Notes: a model not told the origin generated them from the sequence alone. A stretch of DNA of 14,064 nucleotides from Candidatus Scybalomonas excrementavium (GCA_017694765.1 JADIML010000255.1:1-14064), one strand, 5' to 3'; positions 1-7,346 are shown, counted from the first letter of the stretch. Made by a program: numbers and translations.

Positions 1-253
1 AATGATATGTGTCTCCTTCTCTTTTTCTGATATAACCTCTATTTTTTAGAAATTCAACTAAAATTTTATCAACGCGTTCTAAAATTTCATCACCATACTG
101 ACGACCATATCTAGCATTAAAATATTGAAAATTTTTAATATTCATCTCCACAAAAGCATAGCTTCGTCTCTCTTTTGAATTGAAATTGTAAAAAATATCC
201 TCTAATGTCATTTCTTCTGGATATTCTAAGCCTATCGTAGGCATATTGGACAT
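1..253 (-). CDS. GGDEF-domain signalling protein, 5' part only (degenerate GGDEF)
   Basis: This minus-strand frame is open from the start codon to the left edge of the window, so only the N-terminal ~84 residues are visible. The residues around YAFVEMNIKNFQYFNARYG and YGDEILERV match the first half of a GGDEF (diguanylate cyclase) domain. The signature position reads R-E-G-D-T-Y instead of GGDEF. The metal-binding Asp pair of the D-x-D-x-F-K motif is replaced by N and K. Cyclase activity is therefore unlikely in this domain. Degenerate GGDEF domains often sit in front of an EAL phosphodiesterase or act as sensors, but what follows lies outside the window. I chose the ATG at 253 because GAGGTG (263-268) lies 9 bases upstream. 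An in-frame ATG at 280 would add nine residues but has no ribosome site. Confidence 0.72.
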   Translation of the reverse strand, partial: MSNMPTIGLEYPEEMTLEDIFYNFNSKERRSYAFVEMNIKNFQYFNARYGRQYGDEILERVDKILVEFLKNRGYIRKREGDTYH

Positions 254-281
254 AAAATTTGACACCTCATCTCTTTTCATA

Positions 282-307
282 TTTCAAACTATAAAGTATC
301 TTTGAAA
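282..307. repeat. Inverted repeat upstream of the GGDEF gene
   Basis: TTTCAAA and TTTGAAA form perfect 7-base arms separated by 12 bases, just upstream of the ribosome site of the GGDEF gene. It could be an operator or a leader hairpin. No T-run follows, so it does not look like a terminator. No convincing promoter can be read in the 281-381 gap. Confidence 0.35.
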
Positions 308-381
308 CTAACTTTCTATTCTAAATAAAACATAAATGCAGATTACTATTTTTTCATTTTGTTTCTTAATAAAATTGCTTC

Positions 382-1092
382 TTAAAAATCCTCAGCATCT
401 AATAATTCAAATGCTTCTCCAAAAGGCTCTTCTTTAAAGACCATTCTTTCTTTTGTCGTAGGATGCTTAAAAGCAATCCTTGATGCAAATAAACCAATTT
501 GTCGATATACTCTCTTTGTCTTTTTGAATCGTTCATTATATTTAGTATCTCCCCATATTCCAGCACCACGACTCGCAGTTTGTACTCGAATTTGATGATG
601 TCTACCGGTTATCAGTTCAATTAAAACATAACTTAAGGTTCCTTCTTCTGTTTCTAATATATCTAATACTTCATAACGAAGTTCTGCTCTCTTTGCGCCT
701 TTTTGCTCTTTCTTTACAACTTTAGATGTATTTGTCTTACCATCTTTTACTAAGTAATCGTTCAAAACTCCTTCTTCGTCTGGTAGAGTTCCTGTTAAAA
801 CTGCTTGATAGTCTTTTTCCATTTCTCCATCTTGTATTTGGTCACTTAAATTTGCAGCCGCTTTCTGATTTCTTGCAAAAACCATAACTCCACCTACTGG
901 TCGATCCAAACGATGTACAATAGCGATATAAGGTTCTTCTTCCATCTCATCTTTTTCATATACATAATTTTTCAAATAATTTACCATATCTAAATCTCTT
1001 GTTTTATCGCTTTGAGATGGCATACCTTGTGGTTTTATACATACAATAATATCAGAGTCTTCATATAAAATTTTAATGTTATTTACTGACAT
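382..1092 (-). CDS. RluA-family RNA pseudouridine synthase
   Basis: The 236-residue protein converts specific uridines in rRNA or tRNA to pseudouridine, acting in the cytoplasm. The catalytic motif HRLDRPVGGV is intact near residues 60-70, with the nucleophilic Asp inside HRLDR. The later family motif ITGRHHQIRVQ is also present, and the N-terminal stretch ILYEDSDIIVCIKPQGMPS is typical of RluA members. There is no N-terminal S4 domain, so this is the short RluA/RluC-like form. The start has a good ribosome site, GGAAGG, 7 bases upstream. The gene has its own promoter (1123-1152), and the terminator of the preceding two-component operon separates the two. Which uridine it modifies cannot be told from sequence alone. 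Confidence 0.93.
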   Translation of the reverse strand: MSVNNIKILYEDSDIIVCIKPQGMPSQSDKTRDLDMVNYLKNYVYEKDEMEEEPYIAIVHRLDRPVGGVMVFARNQKAAANLSDQIQDGEMEKDYQAVLTGTLPDEEGVLNDYLVKDGKTNTSKVVKKEQKGAKRAELRYEVLDILETEEGTLSYVLIELITGRHHQIRVQTASRGAGIWGDTKYNERFKKTKRVYRQIGLFASRIAFKHPTTKERMVFKEEPFGEAFELLDAEDF

Positions 1093-1122
1093 AAAAATCC
1101 TTCCTTTAAGTTTACTTGTTTA

Positions 1123-1152
1123 AGTATACCATACTTGTCTTTATTATCTCAA
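1123..1152 (-). promoter_or_regulatory. Sigma-A promoter for the RluA-family gene
   Basis: On the minus strand TTGAGA (1147-1152) and TATACT (1123-1128) are separated by 18 bases, about 30 bases upstream of the RluA-family start codon. Confidence 0.6.
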
Positions 1153-1265
1153 GTCTTTCATATTTTCTTTTTTATATATTTTCATTAATTTTTTTCAGAT
1201 ATAAGCATAAATTTCATAGGTTTTTCCAGTTTTATCTTTTCTGTGTATATAGATATCAATGTAAC

Positions 1266-1300
1266 CAAAAAAGCGGCATAGATACCTGTTCTATGCCACT
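1266..1300 (-). terminator. Rho-independent terminator of the two-component operon
   Basis: On the minus strand an 11-base-pair stem (AGTGGCATAGA against TCTATGCCGCT, one G-T pair) with a 7-base loop is followed directly by a run of Ts. It lies about 20 bases beyond the response-regulator stop codon. Confidence 0.88.
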
Positions 1301-1322
1301 TACAAATATTCCTATTTTTCTT

Positions 1323-2012
1323 TTATACTTTAAATCGGTATCCAACGCCCCAAATTGTCTCTATATATTGTGGTTTTGCTGTGTTAAACTCGATTTTTTC
1401 ACGAATCTTTTTAATATGAACCGTAACAGTTGCAATATCTCCAATGGAATCCATGTCCCAAATCTCTTTAAACAATTCTTCTTTTGTAAAGACATGATTT
1501 GGGTTGCTCGCTAAAAAGGTCAATAAGTCAAACTCTTTTGTTGTAAATGATTTTTCTTCATCGTTTACATAGACTCTTCTTGCAGTTTTATCAATTTTCA
1601 ATCCACGTATTTCAATTACATCATTTTCTGCTGCTGCACTTCCAATTAATCTCTCATATCGTGCAATATGAGCCTTAACTCTTGCTACTAATTCACTTGG
1701 ACTAAAAGGCTTTGTAATATAATCATCAGCTCCAAGACCTAACCCTCGAATTTTATCAATATCCTCTTTTTTTGCAGAAACCATTAAAATAGGGATATTT
1801 TTAACTTCTCGAATTTTCTTACAAATTTCAAATCCATCTAATCCCGGTAACATTAAGTCTAAAATAATCATATTAAAATCTTCTGTAAGAGCACGTTCTA
1901 ACCCGATCTGTCCATTATTTTCAATTAGAACTTGAAAAGAACTAAGTTCTAAGTAATCCTTCTCAAGTTCTGCAATACTTTCTTCATCTTCAATAATTAA
2001 AATTTTATTCAT
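1323..2012 (-). CDS. OmpR/PhoB-family response regulator
   Basis: The 229-residue DNA-binding regulator has a receiver domain (about 1-120) and a C-terminal winged helix (about 130-229). The acidic pair is at E8-D9, the phospho-acceptor Asp is D52 in LDLMLPG, the conserved Ser is S79, and Lys K101 sits in TKPF. The end, ETIWGVGYRF, is the classic OmpR-family finish. The start codon lies inside the last codons of the upstream kinase gene (8-base overlap) behind AGGAGG, so the two are translationally coupled and surely partners. The target genes are not evident, because no transporter or other typical output gene is adjacent. It is not assignable to WalR, PhoP or KdpE on sequence alone. Confidence 0.95.
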   Translation of the reverse strand: MNKILIIEDEESIAELEKDYLELSSFQVLIENNGQIGLERALTEDFNMIILDLMLPGLDGFEICKKIREVKNIPILMVSAKKEDIDKIRGLGLGADDYITKPFSPSELVARVKAHIARYERLIGSAAAENDVIEIRGLKIDKTARRVYVNDEEKSFTTKEFDLLTFLASNPNHVFTKEELFKEIWDMDSIGDIATVTVHIKKIREKIEFNTAKPQYIETIWGVGYRFKV

Positions 2013-3489
2013 TTAACGGATCCTCCTTATACTTTCTCAATGTAAAATAAATTGTTGTCCCTGAACCAGGTCGGCTAGTCGCCCATATTTTACCACCATG
2101 TTCATCAATAATTTTCTTTGCAATGGATAGCCCTAGTCCACTTCCCCCTTTTGAGGAATTTCGTGAAGCATCTGCCCGATAAAGTCGATCAAAAATATGT
2201 GGTAAATCATTTTCTGAAATGCCTTGTCCATTATCTTCAATTTCTACTTGGACAAACATGCCTTCTTCTCTTAATCGAATATTAATACACCCTTTTTCTT
2301 TATCATTATATTTCATTGCATTAATAACAATATTATTGATAACTCGCTTTATTTGCTCTGCATCTGCGGCTACTAAAAGATGTGGCTTACAATAGTTAAT
2401 ATAATTTAATACAATTCCCTTTTGCTCCATATCGACACTTAATTCTTCGATACAATCAGCAAAATACATATCAATATCAATTTTAGCAAAATTATATGGA
2501 ATGACATTGCTATCAATCTTAGAGTATATCGATAATTCATTAATTAAGACATCCATATCATTTGCTTTATTATAAATTGTCTTAATGTAACGCTCCATTT
2601 TCTCTGGGGAATCTGCAACACCGTCCATAATCCCCTCTACATATCCTTTAATGGCTGTAATAGGCGTTTTCAAATCATGGCTAATATTACTAATCAACTC
2701 CCTATTCTCTCTCTCATAACGTAGACGAGCATCAATTAATTCTTTTAACTTTCGTCTCATTTCATTAAACGAATCACAAAGTTCTCCAATTTCATCTCGA
2801 TTCATAATTTCTACATCAACATCTAAATTTCCCTCTTTAATTCGATCTGTTCCTTCTTTTAACAACTGAACAGGACGAATAAATTCTGTATACATAAATG
2901 CAGAAATCAAAGAACTTGAAAAAATAAGAACTCCTATGATAGCCAATATGACTTGGATAATAATACCACGAAATTTTGGTGCAAGTCCTTCTAAACATGT
3001 CATAATAAAAAAGCTACCTTGCTCTCCATTCTCTGTTATAAAATCTCCTTGTTTAATTAAAAAGTTTTCTGGTTTGCTAATAAACAAACCACCATCTTCA
3101 TACATATACTGACTTCCATATTGTGGTAAATACTGTTCTACTTCTTGATGTTCTGTCTTTGTTCCTCTATAAATAATAGTATCATCTTGTCTTACAATCA
3201 AATAAGATAAACGATTTTTTAACTTCTTATTAATTGTATTCAAATAAGAAGAATCTAATAGTTTTTCTGGTTCCTCTTTCGCAATCTTTTTTAGTTCTTG
3301 GAAAAACTCATTTGTCATTTCATCCACTGCTTTTGTCGGGTTTGCAATGTACTCAAGTCCATTAATATCCGCATTCACTGTTGTATTGACATAAAAGTTG
3401 CTAATCGTTACTACAGAAACCATCATCAAAAATAAGGGTAACAAAATAGCTGGTAAAAACATCAACTTCACTTTCTTCACAATCTTCAT
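2005..3489 (-). CDS. Membrane sensor histidine kinase (HAMP type)
   Basis: The 494-residue sensor has two membrane helices (about 10-32 and 173-199) flanking an extracellular domain of about 140 residues. A HAMP linker (about 200-255) and a dimerisation/phospho-acceptor domain with H271 in SNISHDLKTP follow. The ATP-binding domain has the N-box near N390, DNGQG at 419-423 and GGSGLGLS at 448-455. All catalytic motifs are intact. There is no cytoplasmic PAS domain. The gene is first in a kinase-then-regulator operon, overlapping the regulator by 8 bases, which is the less common order. The signal sensed is unknown, and the extracellular part carries no motif I recognise. The ribosome site is GAAGGGG, upstream of ATGAAGATTG. 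Confidence 0.95.
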   Translation of the reverse strand: MKIVKKVKLMFLPAILLPLFLMMVSVVTISNFYVNTTVNADINGLEYIANPTKAVDEMTNEFFQELKKIAKEEPEKLLDSSYLNTINKKLKNRLSYLIVRQDDTIIYRGTKTEHQEVEQYLPQYGSQYMYEDGGLFISKPENFLIKQGDFITENGEQGSFFIMTCLEGLAPKFRGIIIQVILAIIGVLIFSSSLISAFMYTEFIRPVQLLKEGTDRIKEGNLDVDVEIMNRDEIGELCDSFNEMRRKLKELIDARLRYERENRELISNISHDLKTPITAIKGYVEGIMDGVADSPEKMERYIKTIYNKANDMDVLINELSIYSKIDSNVIPYNFAKIDIDMYFADCIEELSVDMEQKGIVLNYINYCKPHLLVAADAEQIKRVINNIVINAMKYNDKEKGCINIRLREEGMFVQVEIEDNGQGISENDLPHIFDRLYRADASRNSSKGGSGLGLSIAKKIIDEHGGKIWATSRPGSGTTIYFTLRKYKEDPLNE

Positions 3490-3537
3490 GCTATGACCCC
3501 TTCTCTTATATCATGAATTCTCATATCGATACTTCTT

Positions 3538-3565
3538 ATCATATCATAATTTTCATATTCCTCAA
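3538..3565 (-). promoter_or_regulatory. Putative promoter of the kinase-regulator operon
   Basis: On the minus strand TTGAGG (3560-3565) and TATGAT (3538-3543) are 16 bases apart, about 50 bases upstream of the kinase start. The rest of the 3490-3807 gap holds two terminator-like hairpins and AT-rich DNA. I see no gene there. Confidence 0.5.
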
Positions 3566-3634
3566 AAAAATTCTTCTTACTTTATAAATATTTAATAAAT
3601 TTTATAGTTCTTACTTTTTTTTCTGATAGAAAAG

Positions 3635-3678
3635 CAAAAAAGAATACCTTTGAAAAACTACAATTATTTCCAAAGTAT
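3635..3678 (-). terminator. Second terminator-like hairpin downstream of metK
   Basis: On the minus strand ATACTTTG and CAAAGGTAT pair with one bulged base, extended by A/T pairs, and are followed by TTCTTTTTT. It lies after the first metK terminator and before the kinase promoter, so it may be a back-up terminator. The stem is AT-rich and the call is tentative. Confidence 0.42.
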
Positions 3679-3727
3679 ATCCAAAACAGAAAGAAAACTA
3701 TTTGATATTGAGAAATTACTATAATAT

Positions 3728-3778
3728 AAAAAAAGTGCTGCCAAACTACTAATTATTTAGTACGACAGCATCTTTTTT
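3728..3778 (-). terminator. Terminator of metK
   Basis: Downstream of the metK stop a two-part hairpin can be drawn. The outer stem is TGCTG/CAGCA and the inner stem is TACTAA/TTAGTA. Seven Ts follow on the minus strand. T-runs exist on both sides, so it could also work on the plus strand, although no plus-strand gene approaches it. Confidence 0.75.
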
Positions 3779-3807
3779 ATTGTCTAATATATCTCTATCG
3801 GGAAGTG

Positions 3808-4998
3808 TTACCCTAAATATTCTTTTAATGTATCTACTTTATCAAGTTTTTCCCATGGAAGTTCTACATCTGTTCTTCCAAAGTGTCCATATGCACTTGT
3901 TTGTTTGTAGATTGGTCTTCTTAAGTCTAACATTTTAATAATACCTGCTGGACGAAGATCGAAGTGTTCACGAACAATTTCTACTAATTTTGTATCAGAA
4001 ATTTTTCCTGTACCATAAGTATCAATCATAATAGAAGTTGGCTGTGCAACACCAATTGCATAAGATAACTGGATTTCACATTTATCTGCTAAACCAGCTG
4101 CAACGATATTTTTTGCAACGTATCTTGCAGCATATGCAGCTGAACGGTCTACTTTTGTACAGTCTTTTCCTGAGAAAGCTCCACCGCCGTGACGTGCATA
4201 TCCACCGTATGTGTCCACGATGATTTTACGTCCTGTTAAACCAGTATCTCCATGAGGTCCACCAATGACAAAACGTCCTGTTGGATTAATGAAAAATTTT
4301 GTATTATCATCAATTAATTCTGCTGGAAGCACAACATCAAATACGTATTTTTTAATATCTTCATGAATTTGTTCCTGTGTCACTTTTTCATCATGCTGTG
4401 TAGATAATACAACGGCATCTAAGCGAGAAGGTTTTCCGTTTTCATCATATTCTACTGTTACCTGACTTTTACCATCTGGTCTTAAATAAGAAAGTGTTCC
4501 ATCTTTTCTTACTTTTGTAAGCTGACGAGTTAATTTATGTGCAAGAGAAATTGGATATGGCATATATTCTTCTGTCTCGTTTGTAGCGAATCCAAACATC
4601 ATACCTTGATCACCAGCACCAATTGCTTCTAATTCTTCTTCAGACATTTTATTTTCTCTCGCTTCTAATGCCTTATCAACACCCATAGCAATATCACTTG
4701 ATTGCTCATCAAGTGCTACCATAACGCCACAAGTATCTCCATCAAAACCATATTTTGCACGATCATATCCAATTTCTTTTACTGTTTCACGAACAATTTT
4801 CTGGATATCTACATAAGCATTTGTTGTAATTTCTCCCATGACAACAACTAATCCAGTTGTACAAGTTGTTTCACAAGCAACACGACTCATAGGATCTTGT
4901 CTCATTAATTCATCAAGAATTGCATCTGAAATTGCATCACAAATTTTATCTGGATGTCCTTCTGTTACAGATTCAGATGTAAATAATAGTCTTTCCAT
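3808..4998 (-). CDS. metK: S-adenosylmethionine synthetase (methionine adenosyltransferase)
   Basis: The 396-residue enzyme makes S-adenosylmethionine from methionine and ATP in the cytoplasm. The full set of family landmarks is present: FTSESVTEGHPDK at 6-18, the hexapeptide region GAGDQGMMFGF at 127-137, and the phosphate-binding GGGAFSGKD(C)TKVDRSAAY at 271-289. Length is normal for the family. The start at 4998 is set by AGGAG upstream of ATGGAAAGA and by the family N-terminus. The open frame continues upstream to 5292, but that extension runs through the riboswitch and is not coding. Expression is controlled by the SAM-I leader at 5079-5232, so product SAM should switch the gene off. It has its own promoter and terminator and is effectively monocistronic. 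Confidence 0.98.
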   Translation of the reverse strand: MERLLFTSESVTEGHPDKICDAISDAILDELMRQDPMSRVACETTCTTGLVVVMGEITTNAYVDIQKIVRETVKEIGYDRAKYGFDGDTCGVMVALDEQSSDIAMGVDKALEARENKMSEEELEAIGAGDQGMMFGFATNETEEYMPYPISLAHKLTRQLTKVRKDGTLSYLRPDGKSQVTVEYDENGKPSRLDAVVLSTQHDEKVTQEQIHEDIKKYVFDVVLPAELIDDNTKFFINPTGRFVIGGPHGDTGLTGRKIIVDTYGGYARHGGGAFSGKDCTKVDRSAAYAARYVAKNIVAAGLADKCEIQLSYAIGVAQPTSIMIDTYGTGKISDTKLVEIVREHFDLRPAGIIKMLDLRRPIYKQTSAYGHFGRTDVELPWEKLDKVDTLKEYLG

Positions 4999-5078
4999 TG
5001 TAATCTCCTTTTCTTTTCGTATATATATAATTGAAAGAACAAAGCGTAGTTTGCATAGCAATATTTTTCCTATAATGC

Positions 5079-5108
5079 AAAAAAACAAGTCCGATATAAT
5101 CGGACTTG
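5079..5108 (-). terminator. metK: Riboswitch-controlled terminator of metK
   Basis: On the minus strand a perfect 10-base-pair stem (CAAGTCCGAT against ATCGGACTTG, 3-base loop) is followed by seven Ts, about 80 bases before the metK start. It is the expression platform of the S-box leader. Confidence 0.93.
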
Positions 5109-5130
5109 AATTATACGTATAACCAAATCC
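5102..5130 (-). promoter_or_regulatory. metK: Antiterminator of the metK SAM leader
   Basis: GGATTTG (5124-5130), directly after and overlapping the 3' strand of P1 by two Gs, pairs with CAAGTCC (5102-5108), which is the upstream-complementary arm of the terminator. Between them TTATACGTATAA can close the hairpin. Forming this helix removes the terminator, and a SAM-stabilised P1 would compete with it. This pairing is my reading of the sequence. Confidence 0.6.
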
Positions 5131-5232
5131 TCTTATTGATCGATTCAAATCGCTCAGGTTAGCACCTTCCGTAGTTATCGGGGTTGCTATGACTTCATAG
5201 GCCCTTATGCCTCCATCATTCTGAATAAGAGA
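5129..5232 (-). promoter_or_regulatory. SAM-I (S-box) riboswitch aptamer
   Basis: Read on the minus strand, the leader has the S-box consensus in order: CTTATTCAGA, GATGGAGGCA, GGCCTATGAAG, AGCAACC, AAGGTGCTAA and finally AATAAGAGG. P1 forms by 8 pairs between CTCTTATT (about 5224-5231) and AATAAGAG (5130-5137). Known biology: SAM binding stabilises P1 and favours the terminator. It sits between the metK promoter and gene. Confidence 0.96.
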
Positions 5233-5263
5233 TTCAATTGTTCTTCTTTTTGATTCGTCTAAT

Positions 5264-5292
5264 ACTATACTACAAACCTTGTGTTTCGTCAA
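5264..5292 (-). promoter_or_regulatory. metK: Sigma-A promoter of metK
   Basis: On the minus strand TTGACG (5287-5292) and TATAGT (5264-5269) are separated by exactly 17 bases, placing the transcript start about 25 bases before the aptamer. It begins only ten bases beyond the stop codon of the upstream gene. Confidence 0.88.
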
Positions 5293-5302
5293 TCACTTTC
5301 TT

Positions 5303-5944
5303 TTATAAATCATAATGTGCTACATCGGAATCAACAGATCGTATAATTTCTAATTCTAAAATCTGATGATTGCGATATTTTGAAACACGAATTGCCACTC
5401 CATGGAAAAAGACACAGGTACCTTTTGTAATCGTATTAACTGGCTCATCATAATTATCCATAAACACCTTTAAAATACTGTCATCATCACCATCATAAGG
5501 AATATGTACGGCACATACTTGATTTACTTTCCTTACTTTGGTTTTTGGGAAAAATACTGTTTTTTCCACGCGATCGTATTTATGGAACATATATTTTCTA
5601 ATTGCAAATAGGATCGCAATACTAATAATACAAATTAAATTCTCTTCTACATTCGTATGCTCTCCCATCATATGCCTAGCAACTGCAAAAATTAATACTT
5701 CTACAACTGTACTTGCTCTATGCTTACATAATAACTTTGCAAATTCTACCCCAACTGCAACTGTTAATGCTTGCTCAATAAAATGTGTCATTGCATCAAT
5801 CTTTGAGCTTATAAAAAGGCTTCCCCATAATTCTACCATCAAATGTATAAAGGCAAATCCAATGGAAATTGCAACTAAAATTGCAATTCCCATTTCTATA
5901 TACTCAACGATCCGATATGTCTTATCATTGATTCGATTTCTCAT
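5303..5944 (-). CDS. PsiE-like integral membrane protein with a C-terminal soluble domain
   Basis: The 213-residue protein has hydrophobic segments near 18-40, 57-73, 80-92 and 101-117. This four-helix layout, with a conserved-looking segment VGVEFAKLLCKHR followed by FAVARHMM, resembles the PsiE (phosphate-starvation-inducible E) family. Residues about 136-205 form a soluble domain whose end, KGTCVFFHGVAIRVSKYRN, loosely resembles the transporter-associated domain of CorC/HlyC proteins. Both resemblances are by eye. The start ATG follows the murA stop by only three bases, with AAGGTAGG as ribosome site inside the end of murA, so the two genes form an operon. No function is established. The pairing with murA suggests an envelope or ion-homeostasis role, as inference only. 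Confidence 0.85.
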   Translation of the reverse strand: MRNRINDKTYRIVEYIEMGIAILVAISIGFAFIHLMVELWGSLFISSKIDAMTHFIEQALTVAVGVEFAKLLCKHRASTVVEVLIFAVARHMMGEHTNVEENLICIISIAILFAIRKYMFHKYDRVEKTVFFPKTKVRKVNQVCAVHIPYDGDDDSILKVFMDNYDEPVNTITKGTCVFFHGVAIRVSKYRNHQILELEIIRSVDSDVAHYDL

Positions 5945-5947
5945 TTA

Positions 5948-7249
5948 TCAACCTACCTTTAATTTAAATTTTTGAATTTCCTTCTCTGTTGATACTTTTT
6001 CAATTTGTCCACCAAGAGCACGTAATTTTCCTTCAAAATCCTCATACCCTCTTTGAATGTACTGAATGCCTTCTACGATTGTGAATCCATCTGCAGACAG
6101 TCCTGCCATAACAAGACCTGCTCCTGCTCGAAGATCTGGTGCTTGTACAACTGCACTTGTAAACTTTTCAATTCCCTCAATAATCGCTGTATTTCCTTCT
6201 ACTTTTACTTGTGCACCCATTCTTGATAATTCATCTAAATATTTAAAACGATTTTCAAAAATGCTTTCTGTAATGACACTTGTTCCTGTAGAAAGTGCTA
6301 ATGTAATCGCCATCTGTGGCTGCATATCTGTTGGGAATCCTGGATATGGAAGTGTTTTAATATTTGTATTGGTTAAACGATCGTTTACAACAACACGAAC
6401 TGCATCATCATATTCTTCTATTGTTGCACCAATTTCCATTAATTTGGCTGAAATTGCTTCTAAATGTTTTGGAATTACATTTTTCACTAAAATATCACCT
6501 TTTGTAATGGCTGCTGCTGTCATAAATGTACCAGCTTCAATCTGATCTGGAATAATGGAATATTCTGTGCTGTGTAACTCACTTACACCTTTAATGCGAA
6601 TCACATCTGTACCAGCCCCTTTAATATTAGCTCCCATACTATTTAAGAAGTTGGCAACATCCACAATGTGTGGCTCTTTTGCTGCATTTTCTAATACTGT
6701 ATTTCCTTCTGCTAAAGCTGCTGCCATCATAACATTAATCGTAGCACCTACACTCACAACATCGAAATAAATATGTGCTCCAACTAAACGTTCTGCCTTT
6801 GCACTGATCATACCATGTGAAATTTCTACTTCTGCTCCAAGCGCTTTAAATCCTTTAATATGCTGATCAATTGGACGGCTTCCAATATCACAACCTCCTG
6901 GTAAAGCAACTTGTGCTTTATGATATTTTCCAAGTAATGCTCCTAATAAATAATAGGAAGCTCTAATTTTACGAATATATTCATCATCAATTGTCATATC
7001 CCCATTTGTATGGATGCCTTTTCCACTGATTGCAACTTCATTTGCACTCTTTCTTGTAACTGTAGCACCAATTGCTTCAATTGCTTGAAGTAATACATTT
7101 GTATCACGTACATTTGGCATGTTATCAATATCACAAACTCCATCTGTCATAACGGCTGCTGCTAAAATTCCAAGAGCAGCATTTTTTGCTCCACCAATGA
7201 TTACTTCTCCTTTTAATGGTTTTCCACCTTTAATTACATATTGTTCCAT
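5948..7249 (-). CDS. murA: UDP-N-acetylglucosamine 1-carboxyvinyltransferase (MurA)
   Basis: The 433-residue enzyme transfers enolpyruvate from phosphoenolpyruvate to UDP-GlcNAc, the first committed step of peptidoglycan synthesis, in the cytoplasm. K22-N23 of the GGAKNAAL motif and the active-site loop GGCDIGSRPIDQH with Cys C120 are intact. That Cys is the residue alkylated by fosfomycin in the family. Length is slightly above the usual ~420. Many low-GC Gram-positives carry two copies (murA and murZ), and which one this is cannot be told here. The ribosome site is GAGGTG. Its stop is doubled (TGA TAA) and runs straight into the membrane-protein gene. A promoter lies at 7347-7374 with a palindrome cluster in the leader. 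Confidence 0.97.
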   Translation of the reverse strand: MEQYVIKGGKPLKGEVIIGGAKNAALGILAAAVMTDGVCDIDNMPNVRDTNVLLQAIEAIGATVTRKSANEVAISGKGIHTNGDMTIDDEYIRKIRASYYLLGALLGKYHKAQVALPGGCDIGSRPIDQHIKGFKALGAEVEISHGMISAKAERLVGAHIYFDVVSVGATINVMMAAALAEGNTVLENAAKEPHIVDVANFLNSMGANIKGAGTDVIRIKGVSELHSTEYSIIPDQIEAGTFMTAAAITKGDILVKNVIPKHLEAISAKLMEIGATIEEYDDAVRVVVNDRLTNTNIKTLPYPGFPTDMQPQMAITLALSTGTSVITESIFENRFKYLDELSRMGAQVKVEGNTAIIEGIEKFTSAVVQAPDLRAGAGLVMAGLSADGFTIVEGIQYIQRGYEDFEGKLRALGGQIEKVSTEKEIQKFKLKVG

Positions 7250-7300
7250 GACGCACCTCTAATATTTCTATATTTCAATTTATTCTACTTTTCTAAATGA

Positions 7301-7346
7301 GTGACAGAGTGATTTTCTTTGTGACAAAGTCACTGTATCACGATAC
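7301..7346. repeat. Palindrome cluster in the murA leader (possible operator or attenuator)
   Basis: Directly downstream of the murA -10 box lie GTATC-AC-GATAC (7335-7346) and GTGAC-AAA-GTCAC (7321-7333). A variant copy, GTGACAGAGTGAT, lies at 7301-7313, exactly 20 bases (two helical turns) from the previous one. The position over the transcription start suits repressor binding. In RNA the same bases could also form competing hairpins. There is no T-run. Confidence 0.45.

Noticed and set aside
1116..1514. Plus-strand open frames opposite the minus-strand genes (for example 1116-1514, 5538-5975, 6066-6545)
   Set aside because: They lie antisense to well-recognised genes, are rich in Phe/Ser/Ile/Cys as expected of antisense frames in AT-rich DNA, lack good ribosome sites and match no family.
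1323..3489. Identification of the two-component system as WalRK, given the WalR-type box at 9132-9148
   Set aside because: The kinase lacks the cytoplasmic PAS domain usual in WalK, the gene order is reversed, and no WalH, WalI or WalJ-like genes are adjacent.
4999..5292. In-frame extension of metK upstream to 5292
   Set aside because: It translates the SAM-I aptamer and terminator, has no family similarity, and lacks a ribosome site. The AGGAG-preceded ATG at 4998 matches the MetK N-terminus.
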